Assembly: GCF_902712915.1 (NCBI RefSeq) | Contig: NZ_CACTIA010000005.1 | Span: 2,888,501 to 2,952,500, forward strand | Reading direction: 5' to 3' | DNA: 64,000 nt | DNA from: Acidiphilium sp. C61 | GTDB taxonomy: Bacteria > Pseudomonadota > Alphaproteobacteria > Acetobacterales > Acetobacteraceae | Part shown: piece after piece, positions 26,216-34,310 of the stretch | How the letters are laid out: every line of letters begins with the position of its first letter | Position numbering within the stretch: the stretch's first letter is position 1 | Notes under the pieces: generated by a model | What the model saw: the letters and a program-made list of their open reading frames with translations, nothing else | Databases searched by the model: none | Told to the model about the DNA's origin: nothing | Position numbers and translations under genes: made by a program

Positions 26216-27518
26216 AATTTGTGCGCACATGTGCGCACGGGTTTAGCTCTCGGTTCACTGACCGCAGTTTCACCGCCTCTTGCGAGGCGGCCAGCGCCGC
26301 AATCTCCCCGAGCGTTGCCGCCGGAATGCCCGGCGACGGTTCGGCCCAAGCCGGGCCTACCACGAGGTGTTCAAGGTTGATCGCCGCGTTCTCGTCGCGG
26401 TCGTGAACGGTGCCGCACTCGGCACATGCCCACGACCTGATAGAGAGCGGCAGCTTGTCCACGACGCAGCCGCAGGCCGAACACGTTTTGCTGGACGGGA
26501 AGAAGCGATCAGCCACATACACGTGGCCGCCGCGCATCCGCGCCTTGTATTCGAACTGCCGGCGAATCTCACCGAAAGCCGCGTCGGAGACAGAGCCGGC
26601 AAGGGCGTGGTTCTTGCCCATGCCGGCGACGTTCAGGTCTTCGAGGACGATCGTCTCGAAGGTGCTGGCAACTGCCGTGGTTGCCTTGTGGATGGCGTCG
26701 CGGCGGATGTTCGCCACGCGCCCATGCAGCTTCGCCAGCTGAGCGCGGCGCTTCCGCGTCCGGCGGCTCGTCTTGGCGGCCCGCTTCTTCCGGGCCTCTT
26801 CCTGCCGGCTGATGCGCCGGGAGAGCTTCTTGACGCGCCGCATCGCCTTGCGCAGCGCCTTCGGGTTCTCGATCTTCGTGCGCCCATCCGGCATTTGGCG
26901 CGACAACGCCATCAGCGCCGAGATGCCGAGATCGACACCAACGACGGAGCCGGGCGCAGGGTGTGCGGCTTCTGCGTCCGGCATCTCGCACTGGATCGCC
27001 ACGAACCAGCGCCCGGCCTCGCGGCTGACGACAGCGCCGAGGATGCGCCCACCGATCCGCAGCGGTTCGCGCATCCGAACCCAGCCGAGGTTCGGGATGC
27101 GGATTTCGCCCCGATCCTTGCCGAACCGTTCACGACAGCTGTGCGCCTCGAACTGGTCGTTCCAAAGTGCGAAGCTGTCGTGCTGGCCTTTCTTCTTGAA
27201 CTTCGGGTAGCCGGCCTTGGGCTGGCCCTTGGGTTTCTTCAGGTCACGGAAGAAGTTTCCGAAGGCCGTGCCGAGGTTCATGATTGCCTGACCACTGGCG
27301 CACTTCGTTACGTCGCACGACCAGGGAAATTCCGTGCGACGTACAGCGTTCCACTGCGCCTTGAGCTTCGTGGCGCTTGGCTTCTCACCGGCTTCGTATA
27401 GGCGTTTCCATTCCGCAAGGCCCCAGTTCCATGCGAAGCGCGCGGTGCCGGCGGCGCGGGCAAAGTGAATCGCCTGCTCGACGGTCGGGTCCAATGCGAT
27501 CTTGTGGGCCAGGATCAT
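26214..27518 (-). CDS. tnpB: TnpB, RNA-guided nuclease of IS607 element
   Basis: 434-residue TnpB. The RuvC-like catalytic residues are all present: Asp196 in VVGVDLG, Glu293 in VLEDLNVAGM and Asp375 in HDRDENAAINL. The zinc ribbon is CSAC (346-349) and CAEC (365-368). An arginine/lysine-rich helix (RKKRAAKTSRRTRKRRAQ) lies between RuvC-I and II. TnpB proteins use an RNA made from the element's end to cut DNA and help retain the element. The ATG overlaps the tnpA stop (ATGA). The TAG stop (26214-26216) straddles the element boundary. It appears intact and likely active. Confidence 0.92.
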   Translation of the reverse strand: MILAHKIALDPTVEQAIHFARAAGTARFAWNWGLAEWKRLYEAGEKPSATKLKAQWNAVRRTEFPWSCDVTKCASGQAIMNLGTAFGNFFRDLKKPKGQPKAGYPKFKKKGQHDSFALWNDQFEAHSCRERFGKDRGEIRIPNLGWVRMREPLRIGGRILGAVVSREAGRWFVAIQCEMPDAEAAHPAPGSVVGVDLGISALMALSRQMPDGRTKIENPKALRKAMRRVKKLSRRISRQEEARKKRAAKTSRRTRKRRAQLAKLHGRVANIRRDAIHKATTAVASTFETIVLEDLNVAGMGKNHALAGSVSDAAFGEIRRQFEYKARMRGGHVYVADRFFPSSKTCSACGCVVDKLPLSIRSWACAECGTVHDRDENAAINLEHLVVGPAWAEPSPGIPAATLGEIAALAASQEAVKLRSVNRELNPCAHVRTN

Positions 27519-28205
27519 GGCTTCACATCCTGGCCGATGGCTTCGCTGAGCTTCTTCTTGTAGTTGCGCAAACCGTAGAGCCGGCTTGAAAAACAATGCA
27601 CGATGGTCATCAGGTCTTGGACCATCTCCTGTTCCGGCGACAGGCTTTCGTTGTTCAGCACGAGGATGTCGCAGCCGTGCGCCTTGCAGTGATGCTCGAA
27701 CCACTGGTAGCCGAACCGCACCAGCCGATCCTTGTGTGCCAGAACGATAGTCCGCACCTCCCGGCGTGATACGGCGTCCATGATTTCGAGGAACCGCTTG
27801 CGGTTGAAGTTGAGGCCCCCGCCGACTTCTTCGATCCACTCGACATCCACAAGGCCGCGTGCCGCAGCGAATTCCTCCAGAACGCGCCTCTGATTTTTCA
27901 GGTCCGGCTTCTGCGCCGCCGACGAGACGCGACAGTAGGCGATGACCCGGTGCGGCTCGGGGCGTCCGATCTGCTGACCAAGGAACGTGTCCAACTGCTC
28001 CCGCGTGTAGGCCCGCCGCCCGGTCTTGGTCCTGCCGGCCGGAGAAAGCGTGCCCTCGCGGTCCCACCGCTGAAGCGTCTTCACGCCACGCCCGAGATAG
28101 GCAGCGGCTTCGCCTGTGGACATGAAGGCAGGAAACGGTGAGCGCATACGGCACTTTTAGGCACTTTCGAGCATAAAATCAATACCTAGAGTCTACCTCC
28201 TTCCT
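26216..28205 (-). mobile_element. IS607-family element with tnpA and tnpB
   Basis: 1,990-bp insertion. CTTCCT occurs at both junctions (26210-26215 and 28200-28205), so the crossover lies within these six bases. There are no terminal inverted repeats, as expected for this family. It carries a serine transposase and TnpB in one operon on the minus strand. The host frame is restored exactly when it is removed, so the insertion is recent or has been clean. Excision by the serine recombinase could in principle restore the gene. Confidence 0.9.
27515..28147 (-). CDS. tnpA: IS607-family serine transposase TnpA
   Basis: 210-residue serine recombinase. The N-terminal MerR-like helix-turn-helix is STGEAAAYLGRGVKTLQRWDREG. 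The catalytic domain begins at VIAYCRVSSAAQK with Ser75 as the likely nucleophile, followed by LAHKDRLVRFGYQWFE with the arginine pair. The C-terminal helix is NYKKKLSEAIG. It moves the element through a circular intermediate at a short core with no target duplication. It is the first gene of the tnpA-tnpB operon. Confidence 0.92.
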   Translation of the reverse strand: MRSPFPAFMSTGEAAAYLGRGVKTLQRWDREGTLSPAGRTKTGRRAYTREQLDTFLGQQIGRPEPHRVIAYCRVSSAAQKPDLKNQRRVLEEFAAARGLVDVEWIEEVGGGLNFNRKRFLEIMDAVSRREVRTIVLAHKDRLVRFGYQWFEHHCKAHGCDILVLNNESLSPEQEMVQDLMTIVHCFSSRLYGLRNYKKKLSEAIGQDVKP

Positions 28206-28821
28206 CGGCAACCAGCGGGTCGGCGGCCAGAGCCTGTCGCACCAGGGCGGCTTCGCCGAGCCGCAGCTCTCCGCCTTCATCTACCCGCTCAACAACCCCG
28301 CCGAGGACGAAACCGCCGTCCTCGCCTATTTCGTCAGCCCGCCCTCCGGGTCCTACAACCCCTCGATCGCGCTGAACGCCAGCACCAACAACTGGGTGAA
28401 CAATCTCGAAATCGGCTTCACCCACAAAATCTTCGGCCAGGCCAAGGGCCGCCGGCTCGACCTCCAGGTCTGGGCCGATGGCTATGTCTATGGCGACACC
28501 AGCGTCTCCCCCGGCGTCCATCTGAAAACCGACCCGGTCGGCCAGCTGATCGTCTACGCGCCGTATTATTTCCACCCGCAGACGGCCGGTTATGTCGGCC
28601 TGAGCTTCGAGAAAACCTTCGGCGGCAGGGTGTCGGAGGTCAAGGCGGGCGTCACGACCGATACCGGCAACCGCAACGATTTCACCCGCCTCGGCATCAT
28701 CGCCGGTTCGTTCCTCTCGCCCACCATCTTCGGCCAGGCCGAACTCTCGACCGACCTGCAAACCCGTGGCGGCGCGCGCAACAACGTCGTCTTCCTCGCC
28801 CAGGTCGGCAAGGTTTTCTGA
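28206..28821 (+). pseudogene. C-terminal part of the split outer-membrane protein
   Basis: In the phase that joins 26215, this segment encodes FLGNQRVGGQSLSHQGGFAE, then NNWVNNLEIGFTHKIFGQAK and further beta-strand-like repeats, ending FLAQVGKVF with a terminal Phe typical of outer-membrane barrels. It has no start of its own near the junction; an internal ATG at 28396 is unlikely to be used. A palindromic repeat element and then a rho-independent terminator follow the stop. Confidence 0.85.
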
Positions 28822-28825
28822 TCGA

Positions 28826-28933
28826 CTAGAGCATCATCCGATCGGATGGAATCATCTGATCGGATGAAGATGCTCGGTTTATCAATATGATAGAGCACTA
28901 CATCCGATCCAAAAGGATCGGAAAGTGCTCTAA
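28826..28933 (+). repeat. Palindromic two-hairpin repeat element, copy 3
   Basis: 108-bp copy starting five bases after the stop of the split outer-membrane gene. It opens CTAGAGCATCATCCGATC and ends GTGCTCTAA, with the linker variant TTTATCAATATGAT. It lies between the stop codon and that gene's terminator and is in opposite orientation to copy 4. Confidence 0.9.
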
Positions 28934-28938
28934 TGCGG

Positions 28939-28971
28939 GCGCCCGGACGGTCCTGCCGTCCGGGCGCTTTT
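28939..28971 (+). terminator. Rho-independent terminator
   Basis: 12-bp perfect stem GCGCCCGGACGG/CCGTCCGGGCGC with loop TCCTG, followed by TTTT on the plus strand. It ends transcription of the outer-membrane gene; it also abuts the stop of the convergent DUF4142 gene. Confidence 0.85.
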
Positions 28972-29564
28972 CATTCTGCCATCCCCGGAGGCAGGGCGGC
29001 GCGCAGCATCGCGAGGTTGCGCTCCAGCACCGGCAGCCCATCGCGCGCGGTCTGCTGGAACGCCTGGTTCCGCCCCTCGCGCAGTTCGCCCTGGAACACC
29101 GCGATGGCGCTCTCATGGCTGCCGATCTCGTCGCGCAGGAACTCGACGGTCAGGTTCGGCTGCGGGTGATAATTGAGCGAGACGAGTTTTTCCTTGAGGT
29201 CGAAGGGCAGGGCGGTGGGCAGTCTCACGCCCTCGCGCGCCGCCAGCGCCTGCAGCCGCGGCGCATAGGTCGCGGCATCGGCGCAAACCTGCTCCACCGC
29301 CGCCCGCGCCGTCGGCTCGATCGGCCCGCGCCTGACGAACGAACAGGCGTCGAGATCGAAATTCACCAGTTGCGAGGCGGTGGTGACGAACGCGAGATCC
29401 GTCGGCCCCAGCGCCGCCCCCAGCGGCGCCTCTGCGGTGGTCGCGCAGCCGCCAAGCGCGAGCAGCGCGCCCAGCGCGGCGAGGCGGAAGCGCGCCCGCC
29501 CGGCGCGGCCTCTCGCATCAAGCGGGACAACAGATGCAGCAACGGGTCTGGTTGCAGCTTGCAT
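28971..29564 (-). CDS. DUF4142-like putative lipoprotein
   Basis: 197-residue protein with a lipoprotein signal (LAALGALLALGGCATT, lipid Cys at about 40) and a helical body typical of DUF4142 (ferritin-like) proteins: FVTTASQLVNFDLDACSFV, then QNQAF-type helix GRNQAFQQTARDGLPVLERN. The n-region before the signal is longer than usual (about 25 residues), so a later start may be true, though none is obvious. The gene is flanked by two inverted copies of the palindromic repeat. Function is unknown; relatives are periplasmic and stress-linked. Confidence 0.6.
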   Translation of the reverse strand: MQAATRPVAASVVPLDARGRAGRARFRLAALGALLALGGCATTAEAPLGAALGPTDLAFVTTASQLVNFDLDACSFVRRGPIEPTARAAVEQVCADAATYAPRLQALAAREGVRLPTALPFDLKEKLVSLNYHPQPNLTVEFLRDEIGSHESAIAVFQGELREGRNQAFQQTARDGLPVLERNLAMLRAALPPGMAE

Positions 29565-29642
29565 GATCGTGATCCTCCATGGCGCGCCGGCACTCTTGCC
29601 GCGCCCGCCATCGTCCCCCGCGCAGCTGCCGCCGTCATTGAT

Positions 29643-29750
29643 CTAGAGCACTTTCCGATCCGATTGGATCGGATGTAGTGCTCTATCATATTGATAAGTC
29701 GAGCATCTTTATCCGATCAGATGATTCCATCTGATCGGATGATGCTCTAG
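29643..29750 (-). repeat. Palindromic two-hairpin repeat element, copy 4
   Basis: 108-bp copy in reverse orientation relative to copies 1-3, with CTAG at both ends and linker ATATTGATAAG. With copy 3 it forms an inverted pair around the DUF4142 gene, a unit of 925 bp. Confidence 0.9.
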
Positions 29751-29872
29751 TTCATCGCCCGTGGCGGATTTCGCTTGCCCCATGCAGAAAAATAACCTAG
29801 GGTTGCATCGATGTTGGAAAGCAGACCAGAGATGGTTGTTTGACGCCTCATCTCCTCCCATCGATACAAACT

Positions 29873-29900
29873 GGCCCCGGACATGTCCGGGGCCTTTTTC
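29873..29900 (+). terminator. Strong rho-independent terminator without an assigned gene
   Basis: A 22-base perfect palindrome (arms GGCCCCGGACA/TGTCCGGGGCC) followed by TTTTTC. No protein gene ends before it on the plus strand. The 120 bases upstream (29751-29872) could be a small RNA; the minus-strand prpD-like operon ends 93 bases further on, and the terminator faces it. Confidence 0.8.
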
Positions 29901-29993
29901 TTGCCGGGATATTTGTCCCAAATTACGGGATTTTCATAGGTTCTGGGAATGGTCCAGAATTATATACTCGCTGTTAAGTAATTCCCGTTTTGT

Positions 29994-31439
29994 TCACAGC
30001 ACCCCGTCTTGCGCCCCGTCTTGCGCCGCTCCCGGCCGGCTCAGCGCGAACAAGCCCGCCACCTCGTCCCGCGCGCCGAGGCCCAGCACCGCATCGGCCA
30101 GGCGCTCGGCCTGCGCCGCGCCCAACACCTGCCGCGTCAGCCCGTCGAACTTGGCGCGGAACGCCGCCTCGTCGGGAAACGTCTCCGGCTCGCCCCGCGG
30201 CACCACCACGCGCCGCACGAAACGCTGCCCCCGCGCGTGCACCGTCAGCTTGCCGGACATGTTCCGCGGAAACTCGGCCTCGATATCCGGGTCGTTCTCG
30301 CAGCGCACCCGCGCCATCAGCGCGCGGATCCCGGGGTCGTCCAGAAGCTCATAGCTCGCCCAGTCCATCCGGCCGGTCGCCAGCGCGGTGGCGATCACGA
30401 AGGGCCCGCTGAACTGCGCATCGACGATGTTTTCCGGCCGCGCCTTGCGCGAGGCCGGCTCGCCGATCAGCAGCATCCCCGCGCGCGAGATCCCGAGCGT
30501 CGCGTCCTCGATCTCCTCGGCCCGCAGCCCAAGCTCCGCCCGCAGCGCGATCGCCGCGTCGATCCCGGCATGACCCCAGCGGCACGAGGGATAGGGTTTC
30601 ACCCCGGTCTTCATCAGCTCCCAGTCGGTGCCGAGCCCGGCCAGCACCCGCTCCGGCTCCGGCGCCGGGCTATAGGCGTTGAGAAACCCGTGCCGCCCCT
30701 CGATCGGCGCCGCCGCGCCCTTGAACCCCTCGCGCGCGAGGCAGGCGGCGGCCATTCCCGCCATCCCCGCCCAGCCCACCTGGAAGCGCTTGGTCCAGGC
30801 CCCGTTGGCGAGGAATTGCAAACTGCCCGCGGTCTGGCTGAGCACGATGCCGAAGCCCGACGCCATCGCCGCCGGGCTCAGCCCGAACACACGCCCGACC
30901 GCGGCCATCGCGCCGAAACTCCCGCAAGTCGCACTCGGATGGAAGCCGCGGTCGTAATGCGCGCCGGCCGGCAGCGCCAGGGCGAGCCGCAGCGCCACCT
31001 CATACCCCGCCGCGATCGCCGCGATCACCGTCGCCCCATCCGCCCCGCTCATCGCCGCCGCCCCCAGCGCCGCCGGGATCACCGGCGCGCCGGGATGCAC
31101 GATCGCCGCCGCATGGGTGTCGTCGAAATCCAGCGAATGCACCAGCGCGCAGTTGATCAGCGTCGCCCCGGCGGCGGCATAACCGGCCGGATCGGCGAAA
31201 ACCGGCGCCTCGCCATCCCCCATGCCCATCGCCCGCACCGCGGCGATCAGCGCCCTCGTGCTCTCCGCCGCCTCCCGCGCCCGCACCGCGTTGCCCACCG
31301 CGTCCAACGCCAGCAGGCCGATCCGCTGCGTCACCGCCGCCGGCAGATCCGCCATGCCCAGCCCGGCGGCGAAGCGCGCGAGGTCTCCGGTGATGCCCGC
31401 CTCGATGTCCGCGGCGTCGGTCGTCGTCGTCGTGCTCAT
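29994..31439 (-). CDS. MmgE/PrpD family protein
   Basis: 481-residue protein of the 2-methylcitrate dehydratase-like family. Family features include VHSLDFDDTHAAAIVHPGAP near residues 100-120, GYEVALRLALAL, and MKTGVKPYPSCRWGHAGIDA. In Pseudomonas aeruginosa a PrpD-family gene lies inside the itaconate degradation cluster together with the same partners as here. It may act on a C5 branched dicarboxylate, but its reaction is not established. It is the last gene of a five-gene minus-strand operon; the upstream lyase stop overlaps its ATG (ATGA). Confidence 0.8.
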   Translation of the reverse strand: MSTTTTTDAADIEAGITGDLARFAAGLGMADLPAAVTQRIGLLALDAVGNAVRAREAAESTRALIAAVRAMGMGDGEAPVFADPAGYAAAGATLINCALVHSLDFDDTHAAAIVHPGAPVIPAALGAAAMSGADGATVIAAIAAGYEVALRLALALPAGAHYDRGFHPSATCGSFGAMAAVGRVFGLSPAAMASGFGIVLSQTAGSLQFLANGAWTKRFQVGWAGMAGMAAACLAREGFKGAAAPIEGRHGFLNAYSPAPEPERVLAGLGTDWELMKTGVKPYPSCRWGHAGIDAAIALRAELGLRAEEIEDATLGISRAGMLLIGEPASRKARPENIVDAQFSGPFVIATALATGRMDWASYELLDDPGIRALMARVRCENDPDIEAEFPRNMSGKLTVHARGQRFVRRVVVPRGEPETFPDEAAFRAKFDGLTRQVLGAAQAERLADAVLGLGARDEVAGLFALSRPGAAQDGAQDGVL

Positions 31440-32257
31440 GCCGTCCCGTCCTGTTCCCTTGTCTCGCCGGCGCGGGCGAGGATCTGCCGCGCCCGCAGCC
31501 GCACCGGCGCGTCCACCATCGTCCCGCCAACCGCGACCGCCCCCTCATCCCCGGCGGCGAGGATCTGCCGCGCCCAGTCGATCTCGGCCGCCGCCGGCGC
31601 GAAGCCGGCCCGCGCCGGGCCGATCTGTTTTGGATGGATGCAGAGCTTGCCGCCGAAACCGAGGCTCATCGCGTGGCGCGCGTCATCCTCGATCAGTGCC
31701 GCGTCATCGAGCGCCGGCGTCACCCCGTCGAGCGGCGCCGCCAGCCCGGCGAGGCGCGATGCCAGCACCAGCTCCGCCCGCGCCGGCAGCAGCACCTCGC
31801 GCAGATGCGTGGCGCCGAGATCGGCGCAATAATCGATGCTGCCGAAGGCCAGCCGCCGCACCGCCGGGCTCGCGGCGATCTCGCGCGCCATCGCCATGCC
31901 CCGCGCCGATTCGATCAGCGCGATCACCCCGCGCCCCATCGCGGCGCGCTCGGCCTGCGCTGGCGTCTCCGCCTTCGCCAGCACGATCCCGGCAACCGGC
32001 AGTGCGACGATCGCGGCAAGATCGTCCTCGTGCCATTCCGTGCCCGCCGCGTTCACCCGCACGAAGGCGGCAACCCCGGCCGGCAGCGTGGCGAACCCCT
32101 CCGCCAGCGCCGCCCGGGCCATCGCCTTGCGCGCCGGCGCCACCGCGTCCTCCAGATCGACGATCACCGCATCGGCGCCGCTCGCCGCCGCCTTGGCATA
32201 GCGCTCCGGCCGGTCCGCCGGCACGAACAGCGGCGCGATCGCGGCGAACCCGCTCAT
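31436..32257 (-). CDS. ccl: HpcH/HpaI-CitE family CoA ester lyase, probable citramalyl-CoA lyase
   Basis: 273-residue TIM-barrel lyase. Features are FVPADRPERYAKAAASGADA, VIVDLEDAVAP with the metal-binding acidic residues, FVRVNAAGTEW and ALIESARGMAMAREI. CitE-like lyases split citramalyl-, malyl- or citryl-CoA. The neighbours are an itaconate-type CoA-transferase and a hydratase, so cleavage of citramalyl-CoA to acetyl-CoA and pyruvate is the best guess. The start overlaps the hydratase stop (ATGA). The gene symbol follows the P. aeruginosa pathway and is inferred from context. Confidence 0.75.
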   Translation of the reverse strand: MSGFAAIAPLFVPADRPERYAKAAASGADAVIVDLEDAVAPARKAMARAALAEGFATLPAGVAAFVRVNAAGTEWHEDDLAAIVALPVAGIVLAKAETPAQAERAAMGRGVIALIESARGMAMAREIAASPAVRRLAFGSIDYCADLGATHLREVLLPARAELVLASRLAGLAAPLDGVTPALDDAALIEDDARHAMSLGFGGKLCIHPKQIGPARAGFAPAAAEIDWARQILAAGDEGAVAVGGTMVDAPVRLRARQILARAGETREQDGTA

Positions 32258-33165
32258 GCGGCCCGTGCCTCCATCGTCCGCTTGCCGTCATTGGTCTCGA
32301 CCCAGAGTGCGAACCCATCCCCCTCGCGCCGCGCGCACAGCGCGAACACCTCGAAATCGAACAGCGGCTGCACCCCGCGGAAGCTGAAGCTCTCCGGCCG
32401 CCGCCCGCCGATCTCCTCGGCGAACTGCAACAGCCAGGTCGCCTGCAACGGCCCGTGCACGATCAACCCCGGATAGAACTCGACCCCGGTGACATAGCTG
32501 CGGTCGTAATGGATGCGATGGCCGTTGAACGTCACCGCCGAGTAGCGGAACAGCAGGGTCGGGCTCGCCGTCATCTCCCGCCGCCACGTCGCCGGCGCCG
32601 CCGCCTTGTCCGTCCCCGCCTTGTCGGTCACCGCTGCCGGCCGCGCTCCACCTGGCCCCGCCCCGCCTTGCCCCGCCCCGCCTTGCCCCGCCCCGCCTTG
32701 CCCCGCATCAAGGCCGCGATAGACGATGTCGTGCCGCTCGCGCAGCGCCACCCCCCGCGCGGTGGCGAGCGTGTGCCGCACCGTCACGAAACACAGCGTC
32801 CCGGTCCGCCCCTGCTTGACGACGACATCGCCGATCTCCGAACTGCGCCGCACCGTGTCGCCCACGCGCAGCGTGTCGTGGAATTCGAGCGCGCCGCCCG
32901 CCCACATCCGCCGGGGCAGGGGAACCGGCGGCAGGAATCCGCCGCGCGCCGGGTGCCCGTCGGCGCCGAGCCGCGCGCCCACCACCGTCGGCGGCGACAG
33001 GCACCAATGCACCGCGAGCGGCGCGATCTCGCCCGGCGCCGGCATCTCGTCGCCAAGATCGAGCGTCGCGCGGAACTCCCGCACCAGCCGCGGCGCGAGC
33101 ACATCCTCCGCGGTTTCCTGTCGGCCGATCCACTGCCGCAGCATCGCCTCGTCAACCTGTTCCAT
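32254..33165 (-). CDS. ich: MaoC/HTD2-like hydratase, probable itaconyl-CoA (or mesaconyl-C4-CoA) hydratase
   Basis: 303-residue double hotdog enzyme. The N-terminal half has PLPRRMWAGGALEFHDTLRV; the C-terminal hydratase half has FRYSAVTFNGHRIHYDRSYV with the catalytic Asp/His region and the end GVQPLFDFEVF. This is the class that hydrates itaconyl-CoA or mesaconyl-C4-CoA to citramalyl-CoA. ATG at 33165 has AAAGG upstream; a TTG at 33174 overlapping the upstream stop is the alternative. Between the two halves is a Gly-rich linker made by a 15-bp tandem repeat (GQGGA units), which is unusual for the family. Confidence 0.75.
   Translation of the reverse strand: MEQVDEAMLRQWIGRQETAEDVLAPRLVREFRATLDLGDEMPAPGEIAPLAVHWCLSPPTVVGARLGADGHPARGGFLPPVPLPRRMWAGGALEFHDTLRVGDTVRRSSEIGDVVVKQGRTGTLCFVTVRHTLATARGVALRERHDIVYRGLDAGQGGAGQGGAGQGGAGPGGARPAAVTDKAGTDKAAAPATWRREMTASPTLLFRYSAVTFNGHRIHYDRSYVTGVEFYPGLIVHGPLQATWLLQFAEEIGGRRPESFSFRGVQPLFDFEVFALCARREGDGFALWVETNDGKRTMEARAA
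32656..32700 (-). repeat. 15-bp tandem repeat inside the hydratase gene
   Basis: Three copies of a 15-base unit (CCCCGCCCCGCCTTG on the plus strand) encode three GQGGA blocks in the linker between the two hotdog halves. The length is a multiple of three, so copy changes would alter linker length without breaking the frame. Confidence 0.85.
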
Positions 33166-33170
33166 CGCGC

Positions 33171-34310
33171 TCAACCTTTCCCGCCCGCCGCCGCGTCCAG
33201 CTCCGCGAGCACCGCTTCAGTATGCTCGCCGAGTGCCGGCACCCTGCCATAATCCCGCATCACCCCGGCCACGATCGCCGGCGGCGCCGGAATCGCCGCC
33301 GGCCCGGCTGCGGTCTCCACCGTGATCCGGCGCAGATGCGGATGCGCCGAAAGCGCCGCCATGTCGTTCATCCGCGCGAAGGCGAGGTCCGCGCGGTCCA
33401 ACCTCTCGGCCAGTGCCGCGCCGGGCAGGCGGGCGAAGGCTTCGGCCACCGCCGCATCGGTCTCCGCCCGGTGGTTCACCCGCGCGACATTGCTGGAAAA
33501 CCGCGGATCCTCCACCAGCTCCGACCGTTCGAGGATGTCGCGGCACAGCGTGTGCCACTCCCGCTCGCTCTGGATCGAGATCAGCACGGCGTCGCCATCC
33601 GCGGCGGTAAACACGCCATAGGGTGCGACCGAGGGATGCGCGAGGCCGACGCGCTTCGGCGGCCGCCCGGCCTCGGCGTTGAGCAGCGGCACCGCCAGCC
33701 AGTCGGCGATCACGTCGAACATCGAAATCCGGATATCCGCGCCTTGCCCGCTCTGTCCGCGCGCGATCAGCGCCTCCAGGATCGCCGCGTGCCCGGCCGC
33801 GCCGGTCGCGATATCCACGATCGAAATCCCCACCCGCGCCGGCTCGCCCGGCCCGCCGGTGATCGAGGCGAGCCCCGATTCCGCCTGGATCAGCAGGTCA
33901 TAGGCCTTGCGCCCGGCCAGTGGTCCGCTCTCGCCATAGCCCGAGATCGAGCAGCAGATCAGCCGCTCGTGGGCGGCGCGCAGCGTCTCGATGCCGAGCC
34001 CCATCCGCGCCATCGCGCCGGGCTTGAGGTTCTGCACCAGGATATCCGCGGTCCCGATCAGTGCCGCCAGCCGCGCTCGCCCGTCCGGCGTGGCCAGATC
34101 GAGCACGACCGATTCCTTGCCCCGGTTGAGCCAGACGAAATAGCTCGACCCCGCCTTGAGCGCGTCGTCATAGAAGCGCGCGAAATCGCCCTCCGGCCGC
34201 TCGATCTTGATCACCCGCGCCCCCGCATCGGCGAGCCGCGCCGTGCAATAGGGCGCCGCCACCGCCTGCTCGACGGCGACGACCGTCAGCCCCGCCAGCG
34301 GCGCGCGCAT
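33171..34310 (-). CDS. ict: CaiB/BaiF family CoA-transferase, probable itaconate CoA-transferase
   Basis: 379-residue family III CoA-transferase. Features are LTVVAVEQAVAAPYCTARLAD near the N-terminus, VIKIERPEGDFARFYDD, LDLATPDGRARL, GYGESGPLAGRKAYDLLIQA with the catalytic Asp, and SITGGPGEPARVGISIVDIA. It would transfer CoA from succinyl-CoA to a dicarboxylate such as itaconate or mesaconate. ATG at 34310 shares one base with the acyl-CoA dehydrogenase stop. The substrate is inferred from the operon, not from active-site residues. Confidence 0.78.
   Translation of the reverse strand: MRAPLAGLTVVAVEQAVAAPYCTARLADAGARVIKIERPEGDFARFYDDALKAGSSYFVWLNRGKESVVLDLATPDGRARLAALIGTADILVQNLKPGAMARMGLGIETLRAAHERLICCSISGYGESGPLAGRKAYDLLIQAESGLASITGGPGEPARVGISIVDIATGAAGHAAILEALIARGQSGQGADIRISMFDVIADWLAVPLLNAEAGRPPKRVGLAHPSVAPYGVFTAADGDAVLISIQSEREWHTLCRDILERSELVEDPRFSSNVARVNHRAETDAAVAEAFARLPGAALAERLDRADLAFARMNDMAALSAHPHLRRITVETAAGPAAIPAPPAIVAGVMRDYGRVPALGEHTEAVLAELDAAAGGKG

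Noticed and set aside
26214..27518. TnpB as a Cas12 effector
   Set aside because: It is overlapped by an IS607 TnpA in the same operon, has TnpB length, and no CRISPR repeats are present.
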